NCBI RefSeq assembly: GCF_051401765.1 | Contig: NW_027480449.1 | Location: 1,984,001 to 2,048,000 of the forward strand | Reading direction: 5' to 3' | DNA: 64,000 nucleotides | DNA from: Calliopsis andreniformis | Taxonomy: Eukaryota > Arthropoda > Insecta > Hymenoptera > Andrenidae | Shown here: positions 41,693 through 53,156 of the stretch, piece after piece | How the letters are laid out: every line of letters starts with the position of its first letter | Position numbering within the stretch: position 1 is the first letter of the stretch | Notes under the pieces: model-generated | The model's database searches: none | What the model saw: only the letters and a program-made list of their open reading frames with translations | What the model was told of the DNA's origin: nothing | Made by a program: the position numbers and the translations under genes

Positions 41693-42481
41693 ATTGGGGA
41701 TTGAGGATTGAGGATTGATGGTTGAGGATTGAGGATTGACGATTGAGGATTGAGGATTGAGGATTGTGGATTGAAGATTGAGGATTGAGGATTGAGGATT
41801 TAGGATTGAGGATTGAGGATTGAGCATTGAGGGTTGAGTGTTGAGTGTTGATGATTGAAGATTGAGGATTGAGAATGGATGATTGAGGATTGATGATTGA
41901 AGATTGAGGGTTGATTACTGAGTGTTGACGATTGATCACTCAGGGTTGAGGGTTGAGGATTGACGATTGAGGATTGAGGATTGAGGATTGAGGATCGAGG
42001 ATTGAGCATTGAGGATTGAGTGTTGAGGATTGAAGATTGAGGATTGAGAGTTGATGATTGAGGATTGAAGATTGAGGACAGAGTATTGAAAACTGAGAGT
42101 TGAGGATATTCTGTTGAGGATTGAGATTTGAGAATTGACGATTGAGGATTCAGGATTGAGTATTGATGGCTGCAGTTTGAGGATTGAAGATGAGGATTGA
42201 GGATCGAAGATGGAGGGTTGAGGATTGAGGGTTGAGGTTTGAGGATTGACGATTGAGGATTGAGGACTGAGGGTTGAGGATTGAGGTTTCAGAATTCAGG
42301 ATTGGTAATTGAATATTGAGGATTGAGGCTCGAGGACTGAGGATTGAGGATTGAGTATAGAGGATTGAAGATTGAGGTTTGAGGATTGTGGATTGAGGAT
42401 TGAGGATTGAGGATTGAGGGTTGAGGATTGAGGATTGAGGATTGAGGATTGAGGATTGAGGATTGAGGATTGAGGATTGAG

Positions 42482-42921
42482 GATAGAGGATTGAGCATTG
42501 AGGATTGACTGTTGAGGATTGAAGATTGAGGATTGAGAATTGATGATTGAGGGTTGAGGATTGATGACTGAGGGTTGAATACTGAGGGTTGAGGTTTAAG
42601 GGTTGAGGATTGAGTAATGAGGATTGAAGATTGAGTATTGATGATTGATGGTTGATGATTGAGGACTGAGGATTGAGGACTGAGGGGTGAGGTTTGAGTG
42701 CTGTGAGTTTATGATTGACAATTGAATATTGAGTGTTGAGGCTTGAGGTCTGAGGATTGAGGATTGCATATTGAAGATTGATAATTAATGACTGAGGATT
42801 GAGGATCGAGGATTGAGCATTAAATGTTGAGGATTGAGGATTGAGGATTGAGGGTTGAGTATTGAGGATTGAGCATTGAGGATTGAGGGTAGAGAATTGA
42901 GGACGGTGGATTGAGGACTGT
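42482..42921. repeat. Three-copy 420-bp spaced segment, copy 2
   Basis: GATAGAGG at 42,482 and GACGGTGG at 42,902, the same 420-bp spacing as the copies at 23,281 and 44,519. Small differences from copy 1 include GAGGGGTGAGG against GAGAGGTGAGG, and GATTGCATATTG against GATTGAATATTG. Confidence 0.85.
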
Positions 42922-43027
42922 GGATTGAGGATTGAGGATTGAGGATTGAGGATTGAGGATTGAGGATTGAGGATTGAGGATTGAGGATTGAGGATTGAGG
43001 ATTGAGGATTGAGGATTGAGGATTGAG
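42922..43027. repeat. Longest uninterrupted heptamer run noticed (about 15 units)
   Basis: About 106 bp of perfect ATTGAGG repeats without a variant, between GACTGTGG on the left and GAGTGTTG on the right. The matching place in the other copy, 23,721-23,805, has about 12 units. Comparable runs occur at 20,299-20,400 and 26,147-26,235. These variant-free stretches are the likely sites of slippage. Confidence 0.85.
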
Positions 43028-44189
43028 TGTTGATTATTGAGGATTGAATGTTGTGGACTGAGGATTGATGACTGAAGATAATGAATTGAGATTTGATGGT
43101 TGAAGATTGAGGACTGAGTGTTGAGGACAGAGTGCTGAGGATTGATGTCTGTGAACTGAGATTTGAAAATTAAAGATTGATGGTTGAGTATTGAAGACAG
43201 AGAATTGAGGATTTTCTATTGAGCATTGAGGATTGAGGATTGAGGATTAAGTATTGGGGATTGATGGTAGAGGTTTGAGGATTGAAGCTTGAGGATTGAG
43301 AACTGAGGGTTGTGGATTGAGGTTTCAGAATCCAGGATTGTTAATTGAATATTGAGGATTGAGGATCGAGGTCTCAGGATTGAGGATTGAGTATTGAGGA
43401 TTGAAGATTGATGATTGAGGATTGAGGATTAAGGCTTGAGGACTGAGGATTGAGTATTGAATATTGAGGATTGAGGTCTGATGACTGAGGATTGAGGATT
43501 GAGTATTGAGTATTGAGCATTGAGGAATGAATGTCGAGGATTGAAGATTGAATATAGAGGTTTGAGGATTGTTGATTGATGATTGAGGACTGAGTGTTGA
43601 GGATAGAGTGTTGAGAATTGATGTACGGGAACTGAGATTTGAAGATTGTAGGTTGAGGATCGAGTATTGAATACTGGGAACTGAGGATTTTCTATTGAGG
43701 GCTGAGAATTGAGGATTGAGGATTGAGGATTGAGGATTGAGGATTGAGGATTTAGGATTGATGGTTGATGATTGAGGATTGACGATTGGGGATTGAGGAT
43801 TGACGATTGAAGACTGAGGACTGAGGATTGAGTATTGAAGAATGAGGACAGAGGGTTGAGGATTGAGGATCAATGTTTGAGGATTGATGGCTGAGGTTTG
43901 AGGATTGACGATTGAGGATTGAGGTTTGGGGATTGAGGATTGAGGATTGGTGGTTGAGGATTGAGGATAGACGATTGAGGATTGACGATTGAGGATTGAG
44001 GGTTGTGGATTGAGGATTGAGGATTGAGGATTGAGGATTGAGGATTGAGGATTGAGGATTGAGGATTGAGTGTTGATTATTGAGGATTGAATGTTGTGGA
44101 CTGAGGATTGATGACTGAAGATAATGAATTGAGATTTGATGATTGAAGATTGGGGACTGAGTGTTGAGGACAGAGTGTTGAGGATTGAT

Positions 44190-47100
44190 GTCTCTGAACT
44201 GAGATTTGATAATTAAAGATTGAGGGTTGAGTATTGAAAACAGAGAATTGAGGATTTTCTTTTGAGCATTGAGGATTGAGGATTGAGGATTAAGTATTGA
44301 GGATTGATGGTAGAGGTATGAGGACTGAAGATTGAGGATTGAGTACTGAGGGTTGTGGATTGAGGTTTCAGTATCCAGGATTGTTAATTGAATATTGAGG
44401 ATTGAGGATCGAGGTCTGAGGATTGAGGATTGAGTATTGAGGATTGAAGATTAAGGATTGAGGATTGAGGATTGAGGATTGAGGATTGAGGATTGAGGAT
44501 TGAGGATTGAGGATTGAGGATAGAGGATTGAGCATTGAGGATTGACTGTTGAGGATTGAAGATTGAGGATTGAGAATTGATGATTGAGGGTTGAGGATTG
44601 ATGACTGAGGGTTGAATACTGAGGGTTGAGGTTTAAGGGTTGAGGATTGAGTAATGAGGATTGAAGATTGAGTATTGATGATTGATGGTTGATGATTGAG
44701 GACTGAGGATTGAGGACTGAGGGGTGAGGTTTGAGTGCTGTGAGTTTATGATTGACAATTGAATATTGAGTGTTGAGGCTTGAGGTCTGAGGATTGAGGA
44801 TTGAATATTGAGGATTGATAATTAATGACTGAGGATTGAGGATCGAGGATTGAGCATTAAATGTTGAGGATTGAGGATTGAGGATTGAGGGTTGAGTATT
44901 GAGGATTGAGCATTGAGGATTGAGGGTAGAGGATTGAGGACGGTGGATTGAGGACTGTGGATTGAGGATTGAGGATTGAGGATTGAGGATTGAGGATTGA
45001 GGATTGAGGATTGAGGATTGAGTACTGAGTGTCGAGGATTGAAGATTGAATATAGAGGTTTGAGGATTGTTGATTGATGATTGAGGACTGAGTGTTGAGG
45101 ATGGAGTGTTGAGAATTGATGTACGGGAACTGAGATTTGAAGATTGTAGGTTGAGGATCGAGTATTGAATACTGGGAATTGAGGATTTTCTATTGAGGGC
45201 TGAGAATTGAGGATTGAGGGTTGAGGATTGAGGATTGAGGATTGAGGATTTGGGATTGATGGTTGATGATTGAGGATTGACGATTGAGGATTGAGGATTG
45301 ACGATTGAAGACTGAGGACTGAGGATTGAGAATTGAAGAATGAGGACAGAGGGTTGAGGATTGAGGATCAAGGTTTGAGGATTGAAGACTGAGGTTTGAG
45401 GATTGACGATTGAGGATTGAGGTTTGGGGATTGAGGATTGAGGATTGAGGATTGAGGATTGAGGATTGAAAATTGAGTATTGAGGATTGAAGATTGAGTT
45501 TTGAGTATTGAGGATTGAGGATTGAGGATTGAAGATTGAGTATTGAGGATTGAAGATTGAGGATTGAGGATTGAGGTTTGAGGATTGAGGATTGAAGATT
45601 GAGGATTGAGGATTGGGGATTGAGGATTGAGCATTGAGGATTGAAGATTGAATATTGATGATTGAATATTGAGGATTGAGGATTGAGGGTTGTGGATTGA
45701 GGATTGAGGATTGAGGATTGAGGATTGAGGATTGAGGATTGAGGATTGAGGATTGAGGATTGAGTGTTGATTATTGAGGATTGAATGTTGTGGACTGAGG
45801 ATTGATGACTGAAGATAATGAATTGAGATTTGATGATTGAAGATTGGGGACTGAGTGTTGAGGACAGAGTGTTGAGGATTGATGTCTCTGAACTGAGATT
45901 TGAAAATTAAAGATTGAGGGTTGGGTATTGAAAACAGAGAATTGAGGATTTTCTATTGAGCATTGAGGATTGAGGATTGAGGATTAAGTATTGAGGATTG
46001 ATGTTAGAGGTATGAGGACTGAAGATTGAGGATTGAGTACTGAGGGTTGTGGATTGAGGTTTCAGAATCCAGGATTGTTAATTGAATATTGAGGATTGAG
46101 GATCGAGGTCTGAGGATTGAGGATTGAGTATTGAGGATTGAAGATTAAGGATTGAGGATTGATGATTGATGATTGGCTATTGAGGATTGAGGATTGATGG
46201 CTGAGGATTGAGGATTGACAATTGAGGATTGAGGATTGAGGATTGAGGATTGAGGATTGAGGATTGAGGATTGAGGATAGAGGATTGAGGACAGAGAATT
46301 GAGGATTGAAGATTGAGGATTGAGGATTGAAGATTGAGGATTGAGGATTGAGTATTGAGGGTTGACTACTGAGGGTTGAGGATTGAGTGTTGGGGATTGA
46401 GGATTGAGGATTGAGTACTGAGTGTCGAGGATTGAAGATTGAATATAGAGGTTTGAGGATTGTTGATTGATGATTGAGGACTGAGTGTTGAGGATGGAGT
46501 GTTGAGAATTGATGTACGGGAACTGAGATTTGAAGATTGTAGGTTGAGGATCGAGTATTGAATACTGGTAATTGAGGATTTTCTATTGAGGGCTGAGAAT
46601 TGAGGATTGAGGGTTGAGGATTGAGGATTGAGGATTGAGGATTTAGGATTGATGGTTGATGATTGAGGATTGACGATTGAGGATTGGGGATTGACGATTG
46701 AAGACTGAGGACTGAGGATTGAGAATTGAAGAATGAGGACAGAGGGTTGAGGATTGAGGATCAAGGTTTGAGGATTGAAGACTGAGGTTTGAGGATTGAC
46801 GATTGAGGATTGAGGTTTGGGGATTGAGGATTGAGGATTGGTGGTTGAGGATCGAGGATAGACGATTGAGGATTGACGATTGAGGATTGAGGATTGAGGA
46901 TTGAGGATTGACGATTGAGGATTGAGGATTGAGGATTGAGGATTGAGGATTGAAGATTGAATATTGAGGATTGAAGATTGAGGATTGAGGATTGAGGTTT
47001 GAGGATGGAGGATGAGGGCTGAGGGTTCAGGATTGAGGTTTGAGGTCTGAGGACTGAGGATTGAGGATCGAGAGTCGAGGATTAAGGATTGAGGATTGAG

Positions 47101-48285
47101 GATTGAGGATTGAGAATTGAGGATTGATGATTGAGTGTTGAAAATTGAATATTGAGGATTGAAGATTGAGGATTGATGACTAAGGATTGACGATTGAGGA
47201 TTGAGGATTGAGGATTGAGGATTGAGGATTGAGGATTAAGCATAGAGGGTTGAGTATTGAGTGTTGATGATTGAAGATTGAGGATTGAGAATGGATGATT
47301 GAGGATTGAGGATTAAGCATTGAGGGTTGAGTATTGAGTGTTGATGATTGAAGATTGAGGATTGAGAATGGATGATTGAGGATTGATGATTGAAGATTGA
47401 GGGTTGATTACTGAGTGTTGAGGATTGATGACTCAGGGTTGAGGGTTGAGGATTGACGATTGAGGATTGAGGATTGAGGATTGAGGATTGAGGATTGAGG
47501 ATTAAGGGTTCAGGATTGAAGATTGAGGATTGGGTATTGAGGATTGAAGAATGAGGATTGAGGATTGAGGATTGAGGATTGAGGATTGAAGATTGAGTAT
47601 TGAGGATTGAAGATAGACGATTGAGGATTGAGGATTGAGGATTGAGGATTGAGGATTGAAGATTGAGGATTGGGTATTGAGGACTGAACTTGGAGGATTG
47701 AGGATTGAGGATTGAGGATTGAGGATTGAGGATTGAGGATTGAGGATGGAGGATTGAGGACAGAGAATTGAGGATTGAAGATTGAGGATTGAGGATTGAA
47801 GATTGAGGATTGAGGATTGAGTATTGAGGGTTGACTACTGAGGGTTGAGTATTGAGTGTTGGGGATTGAGGATTGAGGATTGAGTACTGAGTGTCGAGGA
47901 TTGAAGATTGAATATAGAGGTTTGAGGATTGTTGATTGATGATTGAGGACTGAGTGTTGAGGATGGAGTGTTGAGAATTGATGTACGGGAACTGAGATTT
48001 GAAGATTGTAGGTTGAGGATCGAGTATTGAATACTGGGAATTGGGGATTTTCTATTGAGGGCTGAGAATTGAGGATTGAGGGTTGAGGATTGAGGATTGA
48101 GGATTGAGGATTTGGGATTGATGGTTGATGATTGAGGATTGACGATTGAGGATTGAGGATTGACGATTGAAGACTGAGGACTGAGGATTGAGAAATGAAG
48201 AATGAGGACAGAGGGTTGAGGATTGAGGATCAAGGTTTGAGGATTGAAGACTGAGGTTTGAGGATTGACGATTGAGGATTGAAGA
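44190..48285. repeat. Cluster of closely spaced marker segments
   Basis: GTACGGGAACTGAG occurs at 45,121, 46,513 and 47,983, a spacing of 1,392 and 1,470 bp, shorter than anywhere else except at 10 kb. GTCTCTGAACTG occurs at 44,190 and 45,884. The segments around the second and third markers (about 46,255-46,830 and 47,745-48,285) match closely, as does 50,565-51,095. The stretch from 46,860 to 47,690 resembles 13.3-14.1 kb and 28.1-28.8 kb. Confidence 0.75.
44519..44965. repeat. Three-copy 420-bp spaced segment, copy 3
   Basis: Third copy of the segment at 23,281 and 42,482, with GATAGAGG at 44,519 and GACGGTGG at 44,939. Here it is flanked by different neighbours: a GTCTCTGAACTG block on the left (44,190) and a GTACGGG block on the right (45,121). 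It has therefore been moved independently of the larger duplication. Confidence 0.83.
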
Positions 48286-49966
48286 TTGAGTATTGAGTAT
48301 TGAAGATTGAGGGTTGAGGATAGAGGATTGAGGATTGATTATTGGAGATTGAGGATTGTGGATTGAGGATTGACGATTGAGTATTGAGTATTGAGGAATG
48401 AGGATTGAGGATTGATTATTGAAGGTTGAGTATTGAGGATTGAAGATTGTGGATTGAGGATTGAGGATTGAGGATTGAGGATGAGGGCTGAGGGTTGAGG
48501 ATTGAGGTTTGAGGATTGAGGATCGAGGACTGAGGATTGAGGATTGAGGATTGAGGATTGAGGATTGAGTATTGAGGATTGAAGATTGAGGATTGGGTAT
48601 TGAGGATTGAAGAATGAGGATTGACGATTGAGGATTGAGGATTGAGGATTGAAGATTGAGTGTTGAGGATTGAAGATTGACGATTGAGGATTGAGTATTC
48701 AGGATTGAGGATTGAGGATTGAGGATTGAGGATTGAGGATTGAGGAATGAAGATTGAGTATTGAGCATTGAAGATTGAGGATTGAGGATTGCAGATTGAG
48801 GATTGAGGATTGAAGATTGAGGATTGAGTATTGAGAATTGATTGTTGAGGACTGACGGCTGAAGATTGAGGATTCAGGATTGAGGATTCCGGATTGAGGT
48901 TTGAAGATTGAGGATTGAAGACTGAGGATTGGGTATTGAGGATTGAAGAATGAGGATTGAGTATTGAGGATTGAGGATTGAGGATTGAACATTGAGGATT
49001 GAAGATTGAAGATTGCGTATTGAATGTTGAGTATTGAGGATTGAAGATTGAGTATTGAGGATTGAGTGTTGACGATTGAGGACGAGTACTGACGGTTGAG
49101 GATTGACGTTTGAGGGTTGAGGATTGAGGATTGAGGACTGAGGATTGAGGATTGAGGATTGACCATTGAGGATTGAAGATTGAGGACTGGGGATTGAGGA
49201 TCGGGTATTGAGGATCGAAGAATGAGGATTGAGGATTGAGGATTGAGTATTGAGGATTGAGAATTGAGGGTTGAGGATTGAAGATTGAGAATTGAGGATT
49301 GAAGGGTGAGTATTGAGGATTGAGAATTGAGGATTGACGCTTGAGGATTGAGGGTTGAGGATTGAGGATTGAGGATTGAGGATTGCAGATTGAGTATTGA
49401 GGATTGAAGATTGAGGATTGAGGATTGAGTATTGAGGATTGAGGACTTGGGGCTGAGGATTGAATTTTGAGGATTGTGGATTGAGGATTGAGGATTGAGG
49501 ATTGAGTATTGAGGATTGAAGGTTGAGGATTGGGTATTGAGGATTGGGTATTGAGGATTGAAGAATGAGGATTGAGGATTGAAGATTGAGGATTGAGGAT
49601 TGAGAATTGATTGTTGAGGATTGAAGATTGAGGATTGAGGATTGAGTATTGAGGATTGAGGATTTGGGACTGAGGATTGAATTTTGAGGACTGTGGATTG
49701 AGGATTGAGGATTGAGGATTGAGTATTGAGGATTGAAGATTGAGGATTGGGTATTGAGGTTTGAAGAATGAGGATTGACGATTGAGGATTGAGGAATGAG
49801 GATTGAAGATTGAGTACTGAGGATTGAAGATTGACGATTGAGGATTGAGTATTCAGGATTGAGGATTGAGGATTGAGGATTGAGGATTGAGGATTGTGGA
49901 TTGAAGATTGAGTATTGAGGATTGAGGATTGAGGATTGAGAATTGCGGATTGAGGATTGAGGATTG
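47113..49966. repeat. Tandem duplication of about 2.85-3.0 kb, copy 1
   Basis: Spans the change from the GTACGGG subfamily to the ATTCCGG subfamily and is repeated directly to its right. Offsets are 2,854 bp at GATGACTAAGG (47,175 and 50,029), 2,819 bp at the GTACGGG marker (47,983 and 50,802) and 3,022 bp at ATTCCGG (48,886 and 51,908). The steps of 35 and 203 bp are whole heptamers. Edges are approximate. Confidence 0.8.
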
Positions 49967-52900
49967 AGAACTGAGGATTGATGATTGAGGGTTGAAAATT
50001 GAATATTGAGGATTGAAGATTGAGGATTGATGACTAAGGATTGACGATTGAGGATTGAGGATTGAGGATTGAGGATTCAGGATTGAGGATTAAGCATAGA
50101 GGGTTGAGTATTGAGTGTTGATGATTGAAGATTGAGGATTGAGAATGGATGATTGAGGATTGAGGATTAAGCATCGAGGGTTGAGTATTGAGTGTTGATG
50201 ATTGAAGATTGAGGATTGAGAATGGATGATTGAGGATTGATGATTGAAGATTGAGGGTTGATTACTGAGTGTTGAGGATTGATGACTCAGGGTTGAGGGT
50301 TGAGGATTGACGATTGAGGATTGAGGATTGAGGATTGAGGATTGAGGATTGAGGATTAAGGGTTCAGGATTGAAGATTGAGGATTGGGTATTGAGGATTG
50401 AAGAATGAGGATTGAGGATTGAGGATTGAGGATTGAGGATTGAAGATTGAGTATTGAGGATTGAAGATAGACGATTGAGGATTGAGGATTGAGGATTGAG
50501 GATTGAGGATTGAGGATTGAGGATTGAGGATTGAGGATTGAGGATTGAGGATTGAGGATTGAGGATAGAGGATTGAGGACAGAGAATTGAGGATTGAAGA
50601 TTGAGGATTGAGGATTGAAGATTGAGGATTGAGGATTGAGTATTGAGGGTTGACTACTGAGGGTTGAGGATTGAGTGTTGGGGATTGAGGATTGAGGATT
50701 GAGTACTGAGTGTCGAGGATTGAAGATTGAATATAGAGGTTTGAGGATTGTTGATTGATGATTGAGGACTGAGTGTTGAGGATGGAGTGTTGAGAATTGA
50801 TGTACGGGAACTGAGATTTGAAGATTGTAGGTTGAGGATCGAGTATTGAATACTGGGAATTGAGGATTTTCTATTGAGGGCTGAGAATTGAGGATTGAGG
50901 GTTGAGGATTGAGGATTGAGGATTGAGGATTTGGGATTGATGGTTGATGATTGAGGATTGACGATTGAGGATTGAGGATTGACGATTGAAGACTGAGGAC
51001 TGAGGATTGAGAATTGAAGAATGAGGACAGAGGGTTGAGGATTGAGGATCAAGGTTTGAGGATTGAAGACTGAGGTTTGAGGATTGACGATTGAGGATTG
51101 AAGATTGAGTATTGAGTATTGAAGATTGAGGGTTGAGGATAGAGGATTGAGGATTGATTATTGGAGATTGAGGATTGTGGATTGAGGATTGACGATTGAG
51201 TATTGAGTATTGAGGATTGAGGATTGAGGATTGATTATTGAAGGTTGAGTATTGAGGATTGAAGATTGTGGATTGAGGATTGAGGATTGAGGATTGAGGA
51301 TGAGGGCTGAGGGTTGAGGATTGAGGTTTGAGGATTGAGGATCGAGGACTGAGGATTGAGGATTGAGGATTGACCATTGACGATTGAAGATTGAGGGCTG
51401 GGGATTGAGGATCGGGAATTGAGGATTGAAGAATGAGGATTGAGGATTGAGGATTGAGGATTGCGGATTGAAGATTGAGTATTGAGGATTGAAGATTGAG
51501 GATTGAGGATTGAGTATTGAGGATTGAGGATTTGCGACTGAGGATTGAATTTTGATTATTGTGGATTGAGGATTGAGGATTGAGGATTGAGTATTGAGGA
51601 TTGAAGATTGAGGATTGGGTATTGAGGATTGAAGAATGAGGATTGACGATTGAGGATTGAGGATTGAGGATTGAAGATTGAGTGTTGAGGATTGAAGATT
51701 GACGATTGAGGATTGAGTATTCAGGATTGAGGATTGAGGATTGAGGATTGAGGATTGAGGATTGAGGATTGAAGATTGAGTATTGAGCATTGAAGATTGA
51801 GGATTGAGGATTGCAGATTGAGGATTGAGGATTGAAGATTGAGGATTGAGGATTGAGAATTGATTGTTGAGGACTGACGGCTGAAGATTGAGGATTCAGG
51901 ATTGAGGATTCCGGATTGAGGTTTGAAGATTGAGGATTGAAGACTGAGGATTGGGTATTGAGGATTGAAGAATGAGGATTGAGTATTGAGGATTGAGGAT
52001 TGAGGATTGAAGATTGAGGATTGAAGATTGAAGATTGCGTATTGAATATTGAGTATTGAGGATTGAAGATTGAGTATTGAGGATTGAGTGTTGACGATTG
52101 AGGACGAGTACTGACGGTTGAGGATTGACGTTTGAGGGTTGAGGATTGAGGATTGAGGACTGAGGATTGAGGATTGAGGATTGACCATTGAGGATTGAAG
52201 ATTGAGGACTGGGGATTGAGGATCGGGTATTGAGGATTGAAGAATGAGGATTGAGGATTGAGGATTGAGTATTGAGGATTGAGAATTGAGAATTGAGGGT
52301 TGAGGATTGAAGATTGAGAATTGAGGATTGAAGCTTGAGTATTGAGGATTGAGAATTGAGGATTGACGCTTGAGGATTGAGGGTTGAGGATTGAGGATTG
52401 AGGATTGAGGATTGCAGATTGAGTATTGAGGATTGAAGATTGAGGATTGAGGATTGAGTATTGAGGATTGAGGACTTGGGGCTGAGGATTGAATTTTGAG
52501 GATTGTGGATTGAGGATTGAGGATTGAGGATTGAGTATTGAGGATTGAAGATTGAGGATTGGGTATTGAGGAATGGGTATTGAGGATTGAAGAATGAGGA
52601 TTGAGGATTGAAGATTGAGGATTGAGGATTGAGAATTGATTGTTGAGGATTGAAGATTGAGGATTGAGGATTGAGTATTGAGGATTGAGGATTTGTGACT
52701 GAGGATTGAATTTTGAGGATTGTGGATTGAGGATTGAGGATTGAGGATTGAGTATTGAGGATTGAAGATTGAGGATTGGGTATTGAGGTTTGAAGAATGA
52801 GGATTGACGATTGAGGATTGAGGAATGAGGATTGAAGATTGAGTACTGAGGATTGAAGATTGACGATTGAGGATTGAGTATTCAGGATTGAGGATTGAGG

Positions 52901-52975
52901 ATTGAGGATTGAGGATTGAGGATTGTGGATTGAAGATTGAGTATTGAGGATTGAAGATTGAGGATTGAGGATTGC
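49967..52975. repeat. Tandem duplication of about 2.85-3.0 kb, copy 2
   Basis: Second copy of 47,113-49,966. It has 203 bp (29 heptamers) at about 51,375-51,577 that copy 1 lacks at the matching place near 48,550. It also has one extra GAATTGA heptamer near 52,285. The longest - strand open frame of the window, 50,871-53,945, runs through this copy and is a by-product of the repeat. Confidence 0.8.
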
Positions 52976-53156
52976 GGATTGAGGATTGAGGATTGAAGAT
53001 TGAGGATTGAGGATTGAGAATTGATTGTTGAGGACTGACGGCTGAAGATTGAGGATTCAGGATTGATGATTCCGGATTGAGGTTTGAGGATTGAGGATTG
53101 AAGACTGAGGATTGGGTGTTGAGGATTGAAGAATGAGGATTGAGGATTGGGTATTG

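Larger units (their letters stand above)
41267..43997. repeat. Block shared with 22.15-24.78 kb, copy 2
   Basis: Overlaps the right end of the large-repeat array and continues into sequence matching 22,150-24,775. It has 84 extra bp at about 42,352-42,480, including GTATAGAGGATTG. It also has a pure heptamer run three units longer (42,922-43,027 against 23,721-23,805). It separates from copy 1 near 43,997. Confidence 0.82.
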
